Positions 54,238-63,832 of a DNA stretch of 63,832 nt are shown here, piece after piece. A model generated the notes under the pieces. It was not told the origin of the DNA and ran no database searches. It saw only the letters and a program-made list of their open reading frames with translations. A program made the position numbers and the translations under genes. Each line of letters begins with the position of its first letter. Within the stretch, counting starts at the first letter, position 1. This DNA is from Candidatus Nanopelagicales bacterium (GTDB lineage Bacteria > Actinomycetota > Actinomycetes > S36-B12): assembly GCA_012103605.1 (NCBI GenBank), contig WLWL01000004.1, positions 1 to 63,832 of the forward strand. The letters are read 5' to 3'.

Positions 54238-55977
54238 ATGGCACCCTCGGTCGCCCAGGCATTGGTGATGGTGGATGAGCTCATCGTGTGTGGCGTGACA
54301 GACGTCGTGATGGGCGTGGGGTCCCGATCGGCCCCCCTTGCGCTCGCCCTCGCGTCCGCGGAGGACCGGGGAGACATCCGTCTCCACGTGCGCGTCGACG
54401 AGCGGGTCGCCGGATTTGTGGCACTCGGTCTCGGGAAGACGACGGGTGTTCCGGCCGCGGTCGTCACGACATCGGGGTCGGCAGTCGCGAACCTTCTTCC
54501 CGCTGTGGTGGAGGCGCATGAGTCGCGAATTCCGCTCGTGGTTCTCACAGCAGATCGCCCCGATCGACTTCGGAACGTCGGCGCGAATCAGGTCATCGCG
54601 CAGAGTGGGATTTTCGGATTGTTCACCAGGCTCGCCGTCGACATGGAAGCAGCTCGCGATCTGCGACCGCAGTACTGGCGCTCCACCATCGCCCGCTGCG
54701 TGGCGGTTGCGACCGATTCCATTGATCCCGGCCCGGTACACATCAACGCTGCGTTCGATGAGCCGCTGGTGGATGAGAGCATCACGGAACAACTGCCTGC
54801 GGAGTTGGCCGGCCGGCCAGGCGGGCGGCCATGGACCGCGGATGCTCGCCTCGTCGCAGGGATGAGTATCCAAGTCGATGAAGCCTTGGCTCTTTTGGAT
54901 GAAGCGGCCGTTGTCCCTGCTCGAGGTTTGATCGTGGTGGGCGACCACGATGACGACGACGCCGTGGATTTAGTCGACGAGTTGTCGGACGCGTTGGGAT
55001 GGCCGGTGATCTCCGAACCGTCGGGTCGATCGAATGGCGCCAATCTCGGTCTCGCGCACGGACCGTTGGTGTGTGACGACCCGATGTTCGTTCAGCGTCA
55101 TGTTCCCGACATCGTCGTGACGGTGGGGCGCGCGGGGCTCTACCGATCGGTAGCCAGCGTGATCGCACAAGCCGGAATGCATGTCGCTGTCGACTCTCGA
55201 TCGTCGTGGAGTGACCCCACCCGCACCGCGGATCTTGTTCTTGCGGCGGTCCCGCTGCCGCCATCGGAGGCGGATACCGATCCGCAGTGGTGGTCGGCGT
55301 GGGAGCGTGCGGACCTGATGGCGGCGGCAGCGGTGGAAACCGTGTTGGGATCGCGGCGTTCGTCGATGTCCGGAATGGAAGTTGCACGCACGGTGGCTGC
55401 CTGTCTAGGCGAGGGCTCGCAGTTCTTCCTCGGGTCTTCGTCGGTGGTCCGTCACGTAGGGAGTTTCGCCGGTCGCTCCCTGGCAGAGGTCGAAGTTCTC
55501 GGTAACCGAGGAACGTCGGGCATCGACGGGTGTGTCTCCACCGCCTGGGGAGCTGCGCTGGGCTTTCAGTCACTCGGTGGTGGACCGAGCGTTGCACTCG
55601 TCGGTGATGAAGCCTTCTGGTACGACTCCAACGCCCTCGCCGTACCGGCCAACGAACAGCGTCCCGATCTCGTCATCGTTGTTGCGGACAACGACGGAGC
55701 CGGGATCTTCTCTACGCTGGAGCAGGGCGAGCCCGCCTACTCGCGGCACTTCGAACGCGTATTCGGAGTTCCGATGGGGGTGCAGATTGCGTCTCTCGCG
55801 ACGAGCTTCGGTGCGTCGGTGTGTGAAGTGAACGACGCCGACGAACTCGCGACCGCGGTTGCCGATCGACTCTCCGATGGCGTGCATGTGGTTGTTGTGC
55901 GCACGTGCGATCGCGGTGTCGAGGCGGAGTTACTGACAAGCGTGCGCGACGCGGTGCGCCAGGCGATCGACGTCTAG
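54238..55977 (+). CDS. menD: 2-Succinyl-5-enolpyruvyl-6-hydroxy-3-cyclohexene-1-carboxylate synthase
   Basis: MenD is a thiamine-diphosphate enzyme joining isochorismate and 2-oxoglutarate. The catalytic Glu is in VRVDERVAGFVALG (about 47-60), the TSGSAVANLLPAVVEA block follows, and the ThDP-Mg region is VALVGDEAFWYDSNAL with NDGAGIF. ATG 54238 gives 579 residues starting MAPSVAQAL, aligning with other MenD; GTG 54226 is a near alternative with a GGGAGG site. It converges with menF on a shared CTAG. Confidence 0.93.
   Translation: MAPSVAQALVMVDELIVCGVTDVVMGVGSRSAPLALALASAEDRGDIRLHVRVDERVAGFVALGLGKTTGVPAAVVTTSGSAVANLLPAVVEAHESRIPLVVLTADRPDRLRNVGANQVIAQSGIFGLFTRLAVDMEAARDLRPQYWRSTIARCVAVATDSIDPGPVHINAAFDEPLVDESITEQLPAELAGRPGGRPWTADARLVAGMSIQVDEALALLDEAAVVPARGLIVVGDHDDDDAVDLVDELSDALGWPVISEPSGRSNGANLGLAHGPLVCDDPMFVQRHVPDIVVTVGRAGLYRSVASVIAQAGMHVAVDSRSSWSDPTRTADLVLAAVPLPPSEADTDPQWWSAWERADLMAAAAVETVLGSRRSSMSGMEVARTVAACLGEGSQFFLGSSSVVRHVGSFAGRSLAEVEVLGNRGTSGIDGCVSTAWGAALGFQSLGGGPSVALVGDEAFWYDSNALAVPANEQRPDLVIVVADNDGAGIFSTLEQGEPAYSRHFERVFGVPMGVQIASLATSFGASVCEVNDADELATAVADRLSDGVHVVVVRTCDRGVEAELLTSVRDAVRQAIDV
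55974..55977. other. Shared CTAG: stop codons of two convergent genes
   Basis: CTAG ends menD (+) and menF (-). Confidence 0.9.
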
Positions 55978-57248
55978 TTCGATGAGCGCGCTTCGAGAGC
56001 GCTTCGCATCGGAATAAATTTGGCCCGCGATTCGGCGAGTTCGTGTTCGGGGTCGGATCCTGCAACGATTCCGCATCCGGCGAATGCTCGGATCGTGTGG
56101 GCCTGAGAGTCCACGAGTCCGCAGCGCAGCGCGATACCGAACTCACCATCTCCACGAGCGTCGAACCAGCCCACGGGCCCGGCGTACCTGTCCCTCGACA
56201 TCCCTTCGAGTTCGCTAATGACGGTGAGCGCGCGCTCGGTGGGTGTGCCGCAGACGGCGGCGGTGGGGTGAAGCGAGGCCGCCAACGACAGTAGCGAGGC
56301 ATCGTCCGCTAGCCGACCGGTGACGTCGGTGGCCAGATGCTGAACGTTCGCGAGTTCGAGCACCGTCGGATTTTCGGGGACGTCCATGTCGGTGCAGTGC
56401 GTTGCCAGGGCCTTGGCGACCGACCGCACGGCGTAGGAGTGCTCGGCAAGGTCTTTGTCGCTGGCGAGCAGAGCTTGGGCGAGGCCGTGATCCTCTTCGG
56501 TGTCTCCTTGGCGGCGCACCGTCCCGGCGAGGACGCGGCTGGTGACGAGGTCACCGGTGCGGCGCACCAGAAGTTCCGGCGTCGCACCGACAAGGTTCGC
56601 GACGTTGAACGTCCAGCACGTCGGGTAGTCACGGGCGAGGTGGTCCAGGATGCTGCGCACGTCGAGTTCGCCGTCGATGTGCGCGACGAGGTCGCGGGCG
56701 AGGACAACCTTGTCGAGTTCACCGGCGTTGATGCGCTCGACAGCACGTCCGACGGACTTCTCCCACTCCGGTGCGCTCAGAGAGCCTTCACGCCAGTTCA
56801 CGGAGACGTGGCTCCGGCCGGCGGTGGAGTCGATGCGTGCGAATTGCATCGACTCCGGCTCGACCCCGGGGGCGTGGATGGTTGTGACCCAGGCTTGATC
56901 TCCCCGCTGGCCGATGAGCGTCGAGGGAACGACCACTTCCGAGGGGTCGTGGGGATCGAAAGAGAAGGATGCGAAGGCCAGGGGTCCGGTGCCGGGAAGG
57001 CTGACGGAGTCATCGATCGCCATGGTGTCGCACAGCTCGGCCCACCAGCGCTGGGTACGGGCGAAACGCTCTACTCCACGAACTTGTAGGCGCGCGGCGC
57101 TACCCCACCCGACAAGGCCTTCCCCTCGACGAACCCAGCAAACGTTGTCGTGGCTGGGAAGTTGGGAGAGGAGATCCTCCGGTGCCTCCAGGGGGCGTGT
57201 GGTCGCCACCAGGAGCGGGGGAGAGTCAAGATGGGGATGTCGCGACAC
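55974..57248 (-). CDS. menF: Isochorismate synthase
   Basis: The enzyme isomerises chorismate to isochorismate, the entry to menaquinone synthesis. The 424-residue protein has the chorismate-binding core: [45 protein letters not shown] and [18 protein letters not shown] 57248 has TACCCT 6 nt upstream and lies clear of the divergent ubiE; an opening to 57404 would run under ubiE. It is named menF by its place among menaquinone genes; an EntC role would need siderophore genes, which are not present here. Confidence 0.9.
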   Translation of the reverse strand: MSRHPHLDSPPLLVATTRPLEAPEDLLSQLPSHDNVCWVRRGEGLVGWGSAARLQVRGVERFARTQRWWAELCDTMAIDDSVSLPGTGPLAFASFSFDPHDPSEVVVPSTLIGQRGDQAWVTTIHAPGVEPESMQFARIDSTAGRSHVSVNWREGSLSAPEWEKSVGRAVERINAGELDKVVLARDLVAHIDGELDVRSILDHLARDYPTCWTFNVANLVGATPELLVRRTGDLVTSRVLAGTVRRQGDTEEDHGLAQALLASDKDLAEHSYAVRSVAKALATHCTDMDVPENPTVLELANVQHLATDVTGRLADDASLLSLAASLHPTAAVCGTPTERALTVISELEGMSRDRYAGPVGWFDARGDGEFGIALRCGLVDSQAHTIRAFAGCGIVAGSDPEHELAESRAKFIPMRSALEARSSN

Positions 57249-57254
57249 CTCCTC

Positions 57255-57260
57255 AGGGTA
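57255..57260 (-). promoter_or_regulatory. -10 element for menF (leaderless type)
   Basis: On the minus strand TACCCT ends 6 nt before GTG 57248. Confidence 0.48.
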
Positions 57261-57299
57261 GGGGCACACACGACGGTTGTCCTCTGGGAGCATTCGGCC

Positions 57300-57998
57300 A
57301 TGACTCGAGCGCGCCTGGACAAGCAGCCCCGTGAAGTCGCGGCGATGTTTGATGAGGTAGCTCAGCGCTACGACCGGACGAACGACGTTCTTGCTCTGGG
57401 TCAAACGCGGCGATGGCGAAAGGCAGTGGCCGCCGCCGTGGGAGCGCTCCCCGGAGATCGAGTCCTTGATCTCGCTGCTGGAACTGGCACCTCCAGCGAG
57501 CCGATTGCCGCAGCCGGACCCTTCGTGGTCGCGTGTGACTTCTCCTTCGGGATGCTCTCGGTGGGTCGAGACCGCAACCCTCGGCTGTCTTTCGTTGCCG
57601 GGGATGCCTTGTCACTTCCCTTCGCCGATGACGCCTTCGATGCGGTGACGATCTCTTTCGGGTTGCGCAACGTGCACGATCGAGATGCCGGGTTACAAGA
57701 ATTGCTGCGAGTAACGCGGCCCGGTGGACGCTTGGTGGTGTGTGAGTTCTCCCACCCCACATGGGCACCATTTCGACGGGTGTACTCGGAGTACCTGATG
57801 GGTGCCGTTCCCGCGGTTGCTAGTCGTGCGTCGTCGAATCCCGACGCGTACGTGTACCTCGCCGAATCTATTCAGTCGTGGCCCGATCAGCAGGAACTGG
57901 CGCAGGATCTCTTGGCAGCCGGATGGCACAAGGCGGCGTGGCGCAACCTCTCCGGGGGCATCGTCGCGCTGCACCGAGCCGTCAAAGCAGATGCCTGA
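57300..57998 (+). CDS. menG: Demethylmenaquinone methyltransferase
   Basis: The enzyme (MenG/UbiE) methylates demethylmenaquinone with SAM, the last step. The 232 residues have [14 protein letters not shown] (about 57-70), [17 protein letters not shown]-like [13 protein letters not shown] and the family end [12 protein letters not shown]-like [15 protein letters not shown] 57300 has a GGGAG ribosome site 9 nt upstream; the frame is open to 57150 antisense to menF and rejected. Confidence 0.92.
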   Translation: MTRARLDKQPREVAAMFDEVAQRYDRTNDVLALGQTRRWRKAVAAAVGALPGDRVLDLAAGTGTSSEPIAAAGPFVVACDFSFGMLSVGRDRNPRLSFVAGDALSLPFADDAFDAVTISFGLRNVHDRDAGLQELLRVTRPGGRLVVCEFSHPTWAPFRRVYSEYLMGAVPAVASRASSNPDAYVYLAESIQSWPDQQELAQDLLAAGWHKAAWRNLSGGIVALHRAVKADA

Positions 57999-58014
57999 CG
58001 GGGGTGGGCAGGCC

Positions 58015-58045
58015 TTGTCGCGAAGGTGGGCTAGCCCACTATGCT
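58015..58045 (+). promoter_or_regulatory. Candidate nuo promoter containing a 14-bp palindrome
   Basis: TTGTCG (58015-58020) and TATGCT (58040-58045) are 19 bp apart. The spacer holds the perfect palindrome GTGGGCTAGCCCAC (58026-58039). It may be an operator for an unknown regulator. As a hairpin it could instead be a weak terminator for menG, since TATGCTTTT follows. Confidence 0.4.
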
Positions 58046-58053
58046 TTTGGTGG

Positions 58054-58071
58054 TCGTGAAGATTTTCACAA
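58054..58071. promoter_or_regulatory. Rex operator upstream of the nuo operon
   Basis: TCGTGAA-GATT-TTCACAA matches the 18-bp Rex operator TTGTGAA-N4-TTCACAA at 13 of 14 arm bases. It sits just downstream of the likely start of transcription and about 100 bp before nuoA, a position that would block transcription. Confidence 0.72.
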
Positions 58072-58171
58072 GCGCGCAAAGTGTGACATTTTCTTCTCGT
58101 CCATCGGACATCCGGGATCGTGTGCACAGACCGCTGCGGACACGACGACCTAGCGAGGAGCAGCCGGCGCC

Positions 58172-58531
58172 GTGAACGTCTACACGCCGATTTTTGTTCT
58201 CGGGGCTTTAGCCTTTGGCTTCGCCGCGTTCTCTGTCGTCATCGCGTCCTTCACCGGCCCTCGTCGCTACAACCGTGCCAAGTACGACGCCTACGAATGT
58301 GGCATCGAACCAACCCCTCAGCCCATCGGTGGCGGTCGGTTTCCGGTTAAGTACTACCTGACCGCGATGATGTTCATTATTTTCGACATCGAACTTGTCT
58401 TTCTGTACCCGTGGGCAGTCTCCTTTGACGCACTCGGTGCCTTTGGTCTCGTGGCGATGATGCTGTTTCTTTTGAACTTGGCTGTTCCCTACGTCTACGA
58501 GTGGCGACGCGGCGGATTGGAGTGGGACTGA
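58172..58531 (+). CDS. nuoA: NADH-quinone oxidoreductase subunit A
   Basis: NuoA is a small membrane-arm subunit at the quinone end of complex I. The 119 residues form three helices; the loop YECGIEPTP with its conserved Cys and the [16 protein letters not shown] segment with acidic residues are diagnostic. The GTG start follows a GAGGAG site 11 nt upstream and a leader of about 120 nt. nuoB begins 1 nt after its stop. Confidence 0.95.
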   Translation: MNVYTPIFVLGALAFGFAAFSVVIASFTGPRRYNRAKYDAYECGIEPTPQPIGGGRFPVKYYLTAMMFIIFDIELVFLYPWAVSFDALGAFGLVAMMLFLLNLAVPYVYEWRRGGLEWD

Positions 58532-58532
58532 C

Positions 58533-59087
58533 ATGGGCCTAGAAGAGAAGTTGCCGTCAGGCGTTCTTCTGACGAGTGTCGAGAAGGTCGCCGGTTACGC
58601 GCGGAAGGGCTCACTGTGGCCTGCCACCTTCGGGCTCGCGTGCTGCGCCATCGAAATGATGGCAACCGGTGGCCCCCGTTACGACATCGCGCGTTTCGGC
58701 ATGGAGGTCTTCCGCGCATCGCCACGTCAGGCAGATTTGATGATCGTGGCGGGCCGTGTGAGTCAAAAGATGGCTCCGGTCCTGCGGCAGATTTACGACC
58801 AGATGCCCAATCCCAAGTGGGTACTCGCCATGGGCGTGTGTGCCTCCAGCGGTGGGATGTTCAACAACTACGCGGTTGTGCAAGGTGTCGACCACGTGGT
58901 CCCCGTCGACATGTATCTGCCGGGCTGTCCTCCGCGCCCAGAAATGCTGATCGACGCGATCTTGAAGATCCACGATCAGATCCAGGACATGAAGCTCGGC
59001 GCCAACGCGACTGCGGAGATGGTTGCCAGCGAGCAACTCGCGTTGACGTCGCCGAGCACCGCGGAAATGAAGGGGCTACTGCGTTGA
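58533..59087 (+). CDS. nuoB: NADH-quinone oxidoreductase subunit B
   Basis: NuoB holds cluster N2, which reduces quinone. The 184 residues contain the tandem GLACCAIEM (about 35-43), [14 protein letters not shown] and the final Cys in [10 protein letters not shown]. The C-terminal tail is longer than in the minimal form. Its TGA overlaps the TTG of nuoC. Confidence 0.96.
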   Translation: MGLEEKLPSGVLLTSVEKVAGYARKGSLWPATFGLACCAIEMMATGGPRYDIARFGMEVFRASPRQADLMIVAGRVSQKMAPVLRQIYDQMPNPKWVLAMGVCASSGGMFNNYAVVQGVDHVVPVDMYLPGCPPRPEMLIDAILKIHDQIQDMKLGANATAEMVASEQLALTSPSTAEMKGLLR

Positions 59088-59788
59088 CCGAGTCCGGCAT
59101 TCCGGTAGTACCAGAGGGAGTAAACGAACTCGACGTCGTCGGCGTTCGGCGTGGCTCCTTCCAGGTGTCAGGATCGGGAGACACCAGCGGTTTCGGCGGC
59201 CTGGTGTCGCCGATCGTCATGCCGGCACCGACCGAGCGGCCGTACGGAGGCGGGTTCGATGAGCTCGCCGATGAGATCGAACTGGCCCTCGCCGATCGCA
59301 ATCTGCCTGTGTCATCGGTCATCGACAAGGTCGTGGTCGATCGCGATGAGATCACCTTCTTTGTTCTGGCCGAGTACATCGTCGACTTTGCCCGAATGCT
59401 GAGAGACGAGCCGGGTCTTCGTTTCGAAATGTGCTTGGGAGTCAATGGCGTGCACTACCCCGAAGACAAGGGACGGGAATTGCACGCCGTGTATCCGTTC
59501 TTGTCGATCACGCACAATCGCCGAATCCGCGTCGAAGTGACCGCGCCTGACGCGAACCCCCACATCCCCTCGATCGTCGGCATCTACCCGTCGAACGATT
59601 GGCACGAGCGCGAGACATGGGACTTCTTCGGGATCGTCTTCGACGGCCACCCGGGCCTGACGAGGATCGAAATGCCCGACGATTGGGCGGGTCACCCGCA
59701 GCGCAAGGATTACCCGCTCGGTGGCATACCGGTCGAGTACAAGGGAGCCACCATTCCCGCTCCGGATAATCGGAGGGCGTACAACTGA
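59084..59788 (+). CDS. nuoC: NADH-quinone oxidoreductase subunit C
   Basis: NuoC is the 30-kDa peripheral subunit next to NuoD. The 234-residue protein has a variable N-terminus of about 80 residues, then [43 protein letters not shown] and [11 protein letters not shown], the family signature. TTG 59084 overlaps the nuoB stop (TTGA). Its stop shares a base with the nuoD ATG (TGATG). It is a separate gene, not fused to nuoD. Confidence 0.94.
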   Translation: MTESGIPVVPEGVNELDVVGVRRGSFQVSGSGDTSGFGGLVSPIVMPAPTERPYGGGFDELADEIELALADRNLPVSSVIDKVVVDRDEITFFVLAEYIVDFARMLRDEPGLRFEMCLGVNGVHYPEDKGRELHAVYPFLSITHNRRIRVEVTAPDANPHIPSIVGIYPSNDWHERETWDFFGIVFDGHPGLTRIEMPDDWAGHPQRKDYPLGGIPVEYKGATIPAPDNRRAYN

Positions 59789-61143
59789 TGAGCGACGTCA
59801 CCTACAGCTCCGCGGCCGATCCGGGTGAGGATGTCTACGCGGATAGTTACGAAACTGTCGACGGAACGATCTACAACCTCGCTGGCGGCGATTGGGACTC
59901 GATAGCCGCTGCACCCGAGGGGGAGAAAGAACGCATCGTCGTCAACATGGGCCCGCAGCACCCGTCCACCCATGGCGTGCTGCGTCTGGTGTTGGAACTT
60001 GATGGAGAAACCGTCACCGACGCTCGATGCGGTATCGGCTACCTGCATACCGGTATCGAAAAGAACATGGAGTACCGCACGTGGGTCCAAGGCGTCACAT
60101 TCGTTACGCGCATGGATTACCTGACCCCGTTCTTCAACGAAGCCGCCTACGTGCTCGCGGTAGAAAAACTCCTCGGTATCAGTCAGGACATCCCGGAGCG
60201 GGCCAACGTCATCCGAGTTCTGATGATGGAGTTGAACCGCGTCTCCTCGCATCTGGTCGCGCTTGCCACGGGCGGAATGGAACTCGGGGCGCTGACCGCC
60301 ATGACCTTCGGTTTCCGGGAGCGCGAACTCCTGCTGGATTTGTTCGAAATGGTCACCGGGCTGCGAATGAACAGCGCTTTCTTCCGACCGGGTGGAGTGG
60401 CCCAGGATCTTCCCAGCGATGGCGAAAAAGCTATTCGGGACACACTGCCGCTGCTGCGCAAGCGGATGAAGGACACGGCCGACCTGCTGATCGACAACGC
60501 GATCTGGATGGGGCGCACCGTCGATGTCGGCTACCTCGATTTGCAGGGCTGCATGGCCCTGGGGATGACGGGTCCGGTGTTGCGGTCGGCCGGGTTGCCG
60601 CACGATCTTCGGAAATCCCAGCCGTATTGTGGCTACGAGACGTACGAATTCGATGTTCCCACGCAAACGTCCTGCGATGCGTACGGACGATTCCTCATTC
60701 GCATCGCCGAGATGCACGAATCACTGAAGATCGTCGAGCAGTGCCTGGATCGTCTGACCCCGGGGCCTGTCATGGTCGAAGACAAAAAAATCGCCTGGCC
60801 GGCACAACTATCCATCGGCTCCGATGGTCAGGGGAACTCGACGGAACACATTAAACACATCATGTCGGAGTCGATGGAGTCGTTGATCCACCACTTCAAG
60901 CTTGTCACCGAAGGCTTCACCGTGCCCGCCGGGCAGGCCTACGTAGCGGTGGAGTCGCCGCGTGGAGAGCTCGGAGCGCACGTAGTCAGTGACGGGGGGA
61001 CCCGCCCGTACCGCGTGCACTTCCGCGACCCGTCCTTTAACAACCTGCAAGCAACCGCCGCCATGTCCGAGGGCAGCATGGTCGCCGACGTCATTGCCGC
61101 CGTCGCGAGCATCGACCCCGTCATGGGTGGCGTGGACCGATAG
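59788..61143 (+). CDS. nuoD: NADH-quinone oxidoreductase subunit D
   Basis: NuoD is the 49-kDa subunit lining the quinone site. The 451 residues show [16 protein letters not shown] with His58 and His62, [11 protein letters not shown] (84-93) and VTRMDY with Tyr111, corresponding to the His and Tyr that contact the quinone headgroup. [15 protein letters not shown] and a final GGVDR close the protein. At position 88 this canonical copy has Thr, where mitochondria and the orphan paralogue at 13739-14878 have Arg. Confidence 0.96.
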   Translation: MSDVTYSSAADPGEDVYADSYETVDGTIYNLAGGDWDSIAAAPEGEKERIVVNMGPQHPSTHGVLRLVLELDGETVTDARCGIGYLHTGIEKNMEYRTWVQGVTFVTRMDYLTPFFNEAAYVLAVEKLLGISQDIPERANVIRVLMMELNRVSSHLVALATGGMELGALTAMTFGFRERELLLDLFEMVTGLRMNSAFFRPGGVAQDLPSDGEKAIRDTLPLLRKRMKDTADLLIDNAIWMGRTVDVGYLDLQGCMALGMTGPVLRSAGLPHDLRKSQPYCGYETYEFDVPTQTSCDAYGRFLIRIAEMHESLKIVEQCLDRLTPGPVMVEDKKIAWPAQLSIGSDGQGNSTEHIKHIMSESMESLIHHFKLVTEGFTVPAGQAYVAVESPRGELGAHVVSDGGTRPYRVHFRDPSFNNLQATAAMSEGSMVADVIAAVASIDPVMGGVDR

Positions 61144-61166
61144 CGAAGACCGGAGAGAAGCCACAG

Positions 61167-61805
61167 ATGCCGATCAGCGACCAGGCGCGCGCGCAGATGC
61201 GAGAAATCGCCGCTCGATATCCGAGCGCGCGCAGTGCCCTGCTACCGATGTTGCACCTGGCACAAAGTGAGGAAGATGCGATCACCACCGATGGCATCAA
61301 TGCGTGCGCCGAAGTGCTGGGCATAACTCCCGCCGAAGTGACCGCGGTCGCCACCTTCTACACGATGTACAAGCGTGAGCGGGTCGGCAAACACCACATC
61401 GGCGTGTGCATCAACACGATGTGTGGGCTTCTCGGTGGAGATGCGGTGTGGGATGCCGTGGTCGAAGCCACCGGCGCATCGCACAACACCACGACGCCCG
61501 ATGGTGAGTTCTTCCTCGAGCGGATCGAATGTCAGGCAGCGTGCACCCATGCCCCAGTAATGACCGTCGACTGGGAATTCATGGACGACGTGACACCGGC
61601 CAGCGCGGTAGAGATCCTGGACCGGCTGCGTCGCGGTGAGCAGGTGCAAGCGACGCGCGGACCAATGATCCGAGACTTCGAAGCCACTGAGCGGACCCTC
61701 GCCTTCCCCGACGATGGACTAGCGGACGCTCCGAGTGTGGACGACAAAATGCTCGCCGGTTTGAAGATCGCACGCGAACAACGAATGCCGGGAGGGAATG
61801 CCTGA
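61167..61805 (+). CDS. nuoE: NADH-quinone oxidoreductase subunit E
   Basis: NuoE carries the [2Fe-2S] cluster N1a of the NADH-oxidising module. The 212-residue thioredoxin-like protein has the ligands in VCINTMCGLLGG and ECQAACTHAP, and the helical N-terminus with the ATFYTMYKRERVG segment. The ATG has a GGAGAG ribosome site. Its C-terminal ~45 residues extend past the minimal domain. The stop shares a base with nuoF (TGATG). Confidence 0.95.
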   Translation: MPISDQARAQMREIAARYPSARSALLPMLHLAQSEEDAITTDGINACAEVLGITPAEVTAVATFYTMYKRERVGKHHIGVCINTMCGLLGGDAVWDAVVEATGASHNTTTPDGEFFLERIECQAACTHAPVMTVDWEFMDDVTPASAVEILDRLRRGEQVQATRGPMIRDFEATERTLAFPDDGLADAPSVDDKMLAGLKIAREQRMPGGNA

Positions 61806-63115
61806 TGGTTACGCCACTGACGCCGGTCATCACTGAACATTGGGATCGGCCCGACCTCTACACCCTCGATGGCTACCGAGCCGTGGGTGGCTACCAAGCC
61901 TTGGACAAGGCACTCGCTAGCGATCCGGACGACATCATCACGACCGTGAAAGACGCCGGTTTGCGGGGGCGCGGCGGAGCCGGCTTTCCCACCGGCTTGA
62001 AGTGGAGTTTCGTTCCGCAAGGCGACGGCAAGCCGCACTACCTCGTAGTGAACGCAGACGAGTCCGAGCCGGGGGCGTGCAAAGACATCCCCATCATGAT
62101 GGCCAACCCGCACGCCTTGATCGAGGGCGTGATCATCACGTCCTTCGCTATTCGCGCCAACCACGCGTTCATCTACATCCGCGGTGAAGTCCCGAACGCC
62201 GTTCGCAAAGTGGAGTTCGCGGTCAAGCAAGCCAGGGAAGCCGGGCTTATCGGCAAGAACATCAAGGGGACTGGTTTCGACCTCGATGTTGTTGTCCACT
62301 CGGGCGCCGGCGCCTATATCTGCGGTGAGGAAACTGCTCTGCTCGACAGCCTCGAGGGTTATCGCGGCCAGCCCCGCCTGAAGCCGCCCTTCCCGGCGGT
62401 TGCCGGACTGTACGCGTCGCCGACGGTCATCAACAACGTCGAGACGATCGCGAACATCCCGTACATCGTGGACCGTGGCGTGGAGTGGTTCCGTGGCTTC
62501 GGAACCGAAAAGTCACCGGGCTTCAAGGTGTTCGCCGTCTCCGGGCATGTGAAGCGACCGGGGATCTACGAGGCGCCGCTGGGAATCACCATGCGCGAAC
62601 TGCTCGATTACGCCGGTGGTATGCGCGACGGCAGCTCAGTGAAGTTCTGGCTTCCAGGTGGATCGTCGGTTCCGCTGCTCACCGACGAGCACCTCGATCT
62701 CCCACTCACCTACGAGGCGATGGCGGAGGCCGGGACCATGCTCGGCACCGGAACTCCCATGGTGTTCGACCAAACCGTGAGCGTCGTCAAGGCCGTCACG
62801 AGGTGGCTGGAGTTCTACAAGCACGAGTCGTGCGGCAAGTGCACTCCGTGCCGCGAGGGCACCTACTGGATCACCGGGGTGTTGGAGAAGTTCGAGCACG
62901 GGCAGGGTCAGCAGGCCGAGATGGAAACCCTCACGGATCTGTGCGGGCAGATCGCTGGGCGTTCCTTCTGTGCTCTCGGAGATGCCGCCGCTACCCCGTA
63001 CCCGGCAGCGATGAAGTACTTCCGCGAAGAATTTGAGGCATCCACTCACACGTCTGCCGACGAGCAGTTCGACCCCATCGCCTCGTACATCTTCGCGGCA
63101 GCGGGGGTTCGATGA
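61805..63115 (+). CDS. nuoF: NADH-quinone oxidoreductase subunit F
   Basis: NuoF binds NADH, FMN and cluster N3. The 436 residues show the glycine-rich [15 protein letters not shown] (about 56-70), [12 protein letters not shown], the FMN segment [15 protein letters not shown] and the cluster ligands [13 protein letters not shown] with a later Cys in SFCALGD. Its TGA overlaps the nuoG ATG (ATGA). Confidence 0.96.
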   Translation: MVTPLTPVITEHWDRPDLYTLDGYRAVGGYQALDKALASDPDDIITTVKDAGLRGRGGAGFPTGLKWSFVPQGDGKPHYLVVNADESEPGACKDIPIMMANPHALIEGVIITSFAIRANHAFIYIRGEVPNAVRKVEFAVKQAREAGLIGKNIKGTGFDLDVVVHSGAGAYICGEETALLDSLEGYRGQPRLKPPFPAVAGLYASPTVINNVETIANIPYIVDRGVEWFRGFGTEKSPGFKVFAVSGHVKRPGIYEAPLGITMRELLDYAGGMRDGSSVKFWLPGGSSVPLLTDEHLDLPLTYEAMAEAGTMLGTGTPMVFDQTVSVVKAVTRWLEFYKHESCGKCTPCREGTYWITGVLEKFEHGQGQQAEMETLTDLCGQIAGRSFCALGDAAATPYPAAMKYFREEFEASTHTSADEQFDPIASYIFAAAGVR

Positions 63116-63832
63116 CCATCACCAACGAGCCCGGCGCGGAACTGGACTCCAGACCCGAACTCGTCAGCGTCATCGTCGACGGGGTTGCCGTGTCTGTGCC
63201 GGCTGGGACCCTCGTCATCCGTGCTGCGGAAATGCTCGGTATTGAAATTCCCCGCTTCTGTGACCACCCGCTGCTCGATCCGGTTGCCGCCTGTCGGGCG
63301 TGCCTGATCGAGATCGAGGGTGTTCCCAAGCCGCAGCCGGCCTGCGCCCAGGTTGTTTCCGACGGCATGCAGGTGCGAACGCAGCTCAGTTCCGACGTTG
63401 CGCGGGAAGCGCAAGAGGGCGTCATGGAGTTCCTGCTACTCAACCATCCTCTGGATTGCCCCGTGTGCGACAAGGGCGGTGAGTGTCCGCTGCAGAACCA
63501 GGCGATGAGCGTTGGTCGACCGGAATCGCGATTCACCGAAGACAAGAGGACGTTCGACAAGCCGATCAATGTCAGCGCTCAGGTACTCCTCGACAGAGAG
63601 CGGTGTGTGTCGTGTGCTCGCTGTACGCGTTTCGCCGATCAGATTGCCGGTGACTCCATGCTCGAGCTCTTGGAGCGCGGAGCACAACAGCAGGTGGGCA
63701 CCGCTGACGACGAGCCGTTCGATTCTTATTTCTCCGGAAACACGATCCAGATCTGCCCGGTCGGTGCGTTGACGAGTGCGACGTATCGCTTCCGGGCGCG
63801 TCCTTTCGACCTCGTATCTGTTCCGACGTCGT
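63112..63832 (+). CDS. nuoG: NADH-quinone oxidoreductase subunit G (3' truncated by window)
   Basis: The first 240 codons of the large Fe-S subunit are visible and no stop is reached. An N-terminal ferredoxin domain has [15 protein letters not shown] for a [2Fe-2S] cluster, then [14 protein letters not shown] for the His-Cys3 cluster, then CVSCARC with a later CPVGALT for [4Fe-4S]. The molybdopterin-like domain lies past the end. ATG 63112 overlaps the nuoF stop. Confidence 0.95.
   Translation, partial: MTITNEPGAELDSRPELVSVIVDGVAVSVPAGTLVIRAAEMLGIEIPRFCDHPLLDPVAACRACLIEIEGVPKPQPACAQVVSDGMQVRTQLSSDVAREAQEGVMEFLLLNHPLDCPVCDKGGECPLQNQAMSVGRPESRFTEDKRTFDKPINVSAQVLLDRERCVSCARCTRFADQIAGDSMLELLERGAQQQVGTADDEPFDSYFSGNTIQICPVGALTSATYRFRARPFDLVSVPTS

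Overview
The window looks like chromosomal DNA of a fairly GC-rich (about 60 % by eye) member of the Actinomycetota. The evidence is gene order: from memory, the stretch ppa-dacB-metalloprotease-tilS-hpt-ftsH-folE-folP-folB-folK-DUF3180 ... panC ... coaX-lysS ... clpC ... mutY ... radA follows Mycobacterium tuberculosis Rv3628c to Rv3585, and Rv0495c-like/ppx/.../proC/HTH/bS22/SDR/acyltransferase/HAD ... hemD ... resA-ccdA-resB-ccsB ... men follows Rv0495c to Rv0558. GTG and TTG starts are common, neighbouring genes often overlap by 4 nt, and three tail-to-tail pairs share one CTAG as both stop codons. I see no tRNA, rRNA, insertion sequence, phage or CRISPR. No gap between genes exceeds about 175 bp.

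Layout. (1) 1-2881: the end of a CoxE-like VWA gene, then moeA-moaC-mogA (molybdenum cofactor). (2) 2904-14878: pyrophosphatase, PBP4, mannose-6-P isomerase, metalloprotease, tilS, hpt, ftsH, the folate genes, a small unknown gene and an orphan NuoD paralogue. (3) 14875-22556: a MidA/NDUFAF7-like methyltransferase overlapping that paralogue, then a DUF2520-panC-nadB-nadC-coaX cofactor operon and lysS. (4) 22553-32666: argA-like acetyltransferase, PEP carboxylase, clpC, mutY, radA and conserved unknowns. (5) 32738-42053: exopolyphosphatase/CtpE-like ATPase operon, proC, an excisionase-type HTH gene, the 32-residue ribosomal protein bS22, SDR, acyltransferase, HAD phosphatase and glutaredoxin. 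(6) 42172-63832: a respiration block with rex and hemD, the System II cytochrome c maturation genes, seven menaquinone genes and the start of the nuo (complex I) operon, cut by the window end inside nuoG.

How it works together. The right-hand 21 kb encodes the redox sensor Rex, cytochrome c assembly, menaquinone synthesis and the NADH dehydrogenase that reduces menaquinone. Good matches to the Rex operator sit in the rex promoter and upstream of nuoA, so NADH/NAD+ balance probably controls both. The left half supplies folate, NAD, pantothenate/CoA and Mo-cofactor plus housekeeping proteolysis and DNA repair.

Most interesting signals. First, a divergent NuoD paralogue is translationally coupled to a methyltransferase of the family that, in mitochondria, methylates an arginine of the NuoD homologue NDUFS2. 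That arginine is present in the paralogue but is threonine in the true NuoD here. Second, fifteen genes carry a TANNNT hexamer ending 6-8 nt before the start codon, the geometry of leaderless transcription. Third, several genes normally found in these neighbourhoods (hemA, hemC, panD, lsr2, disA) are missing from their usual places.
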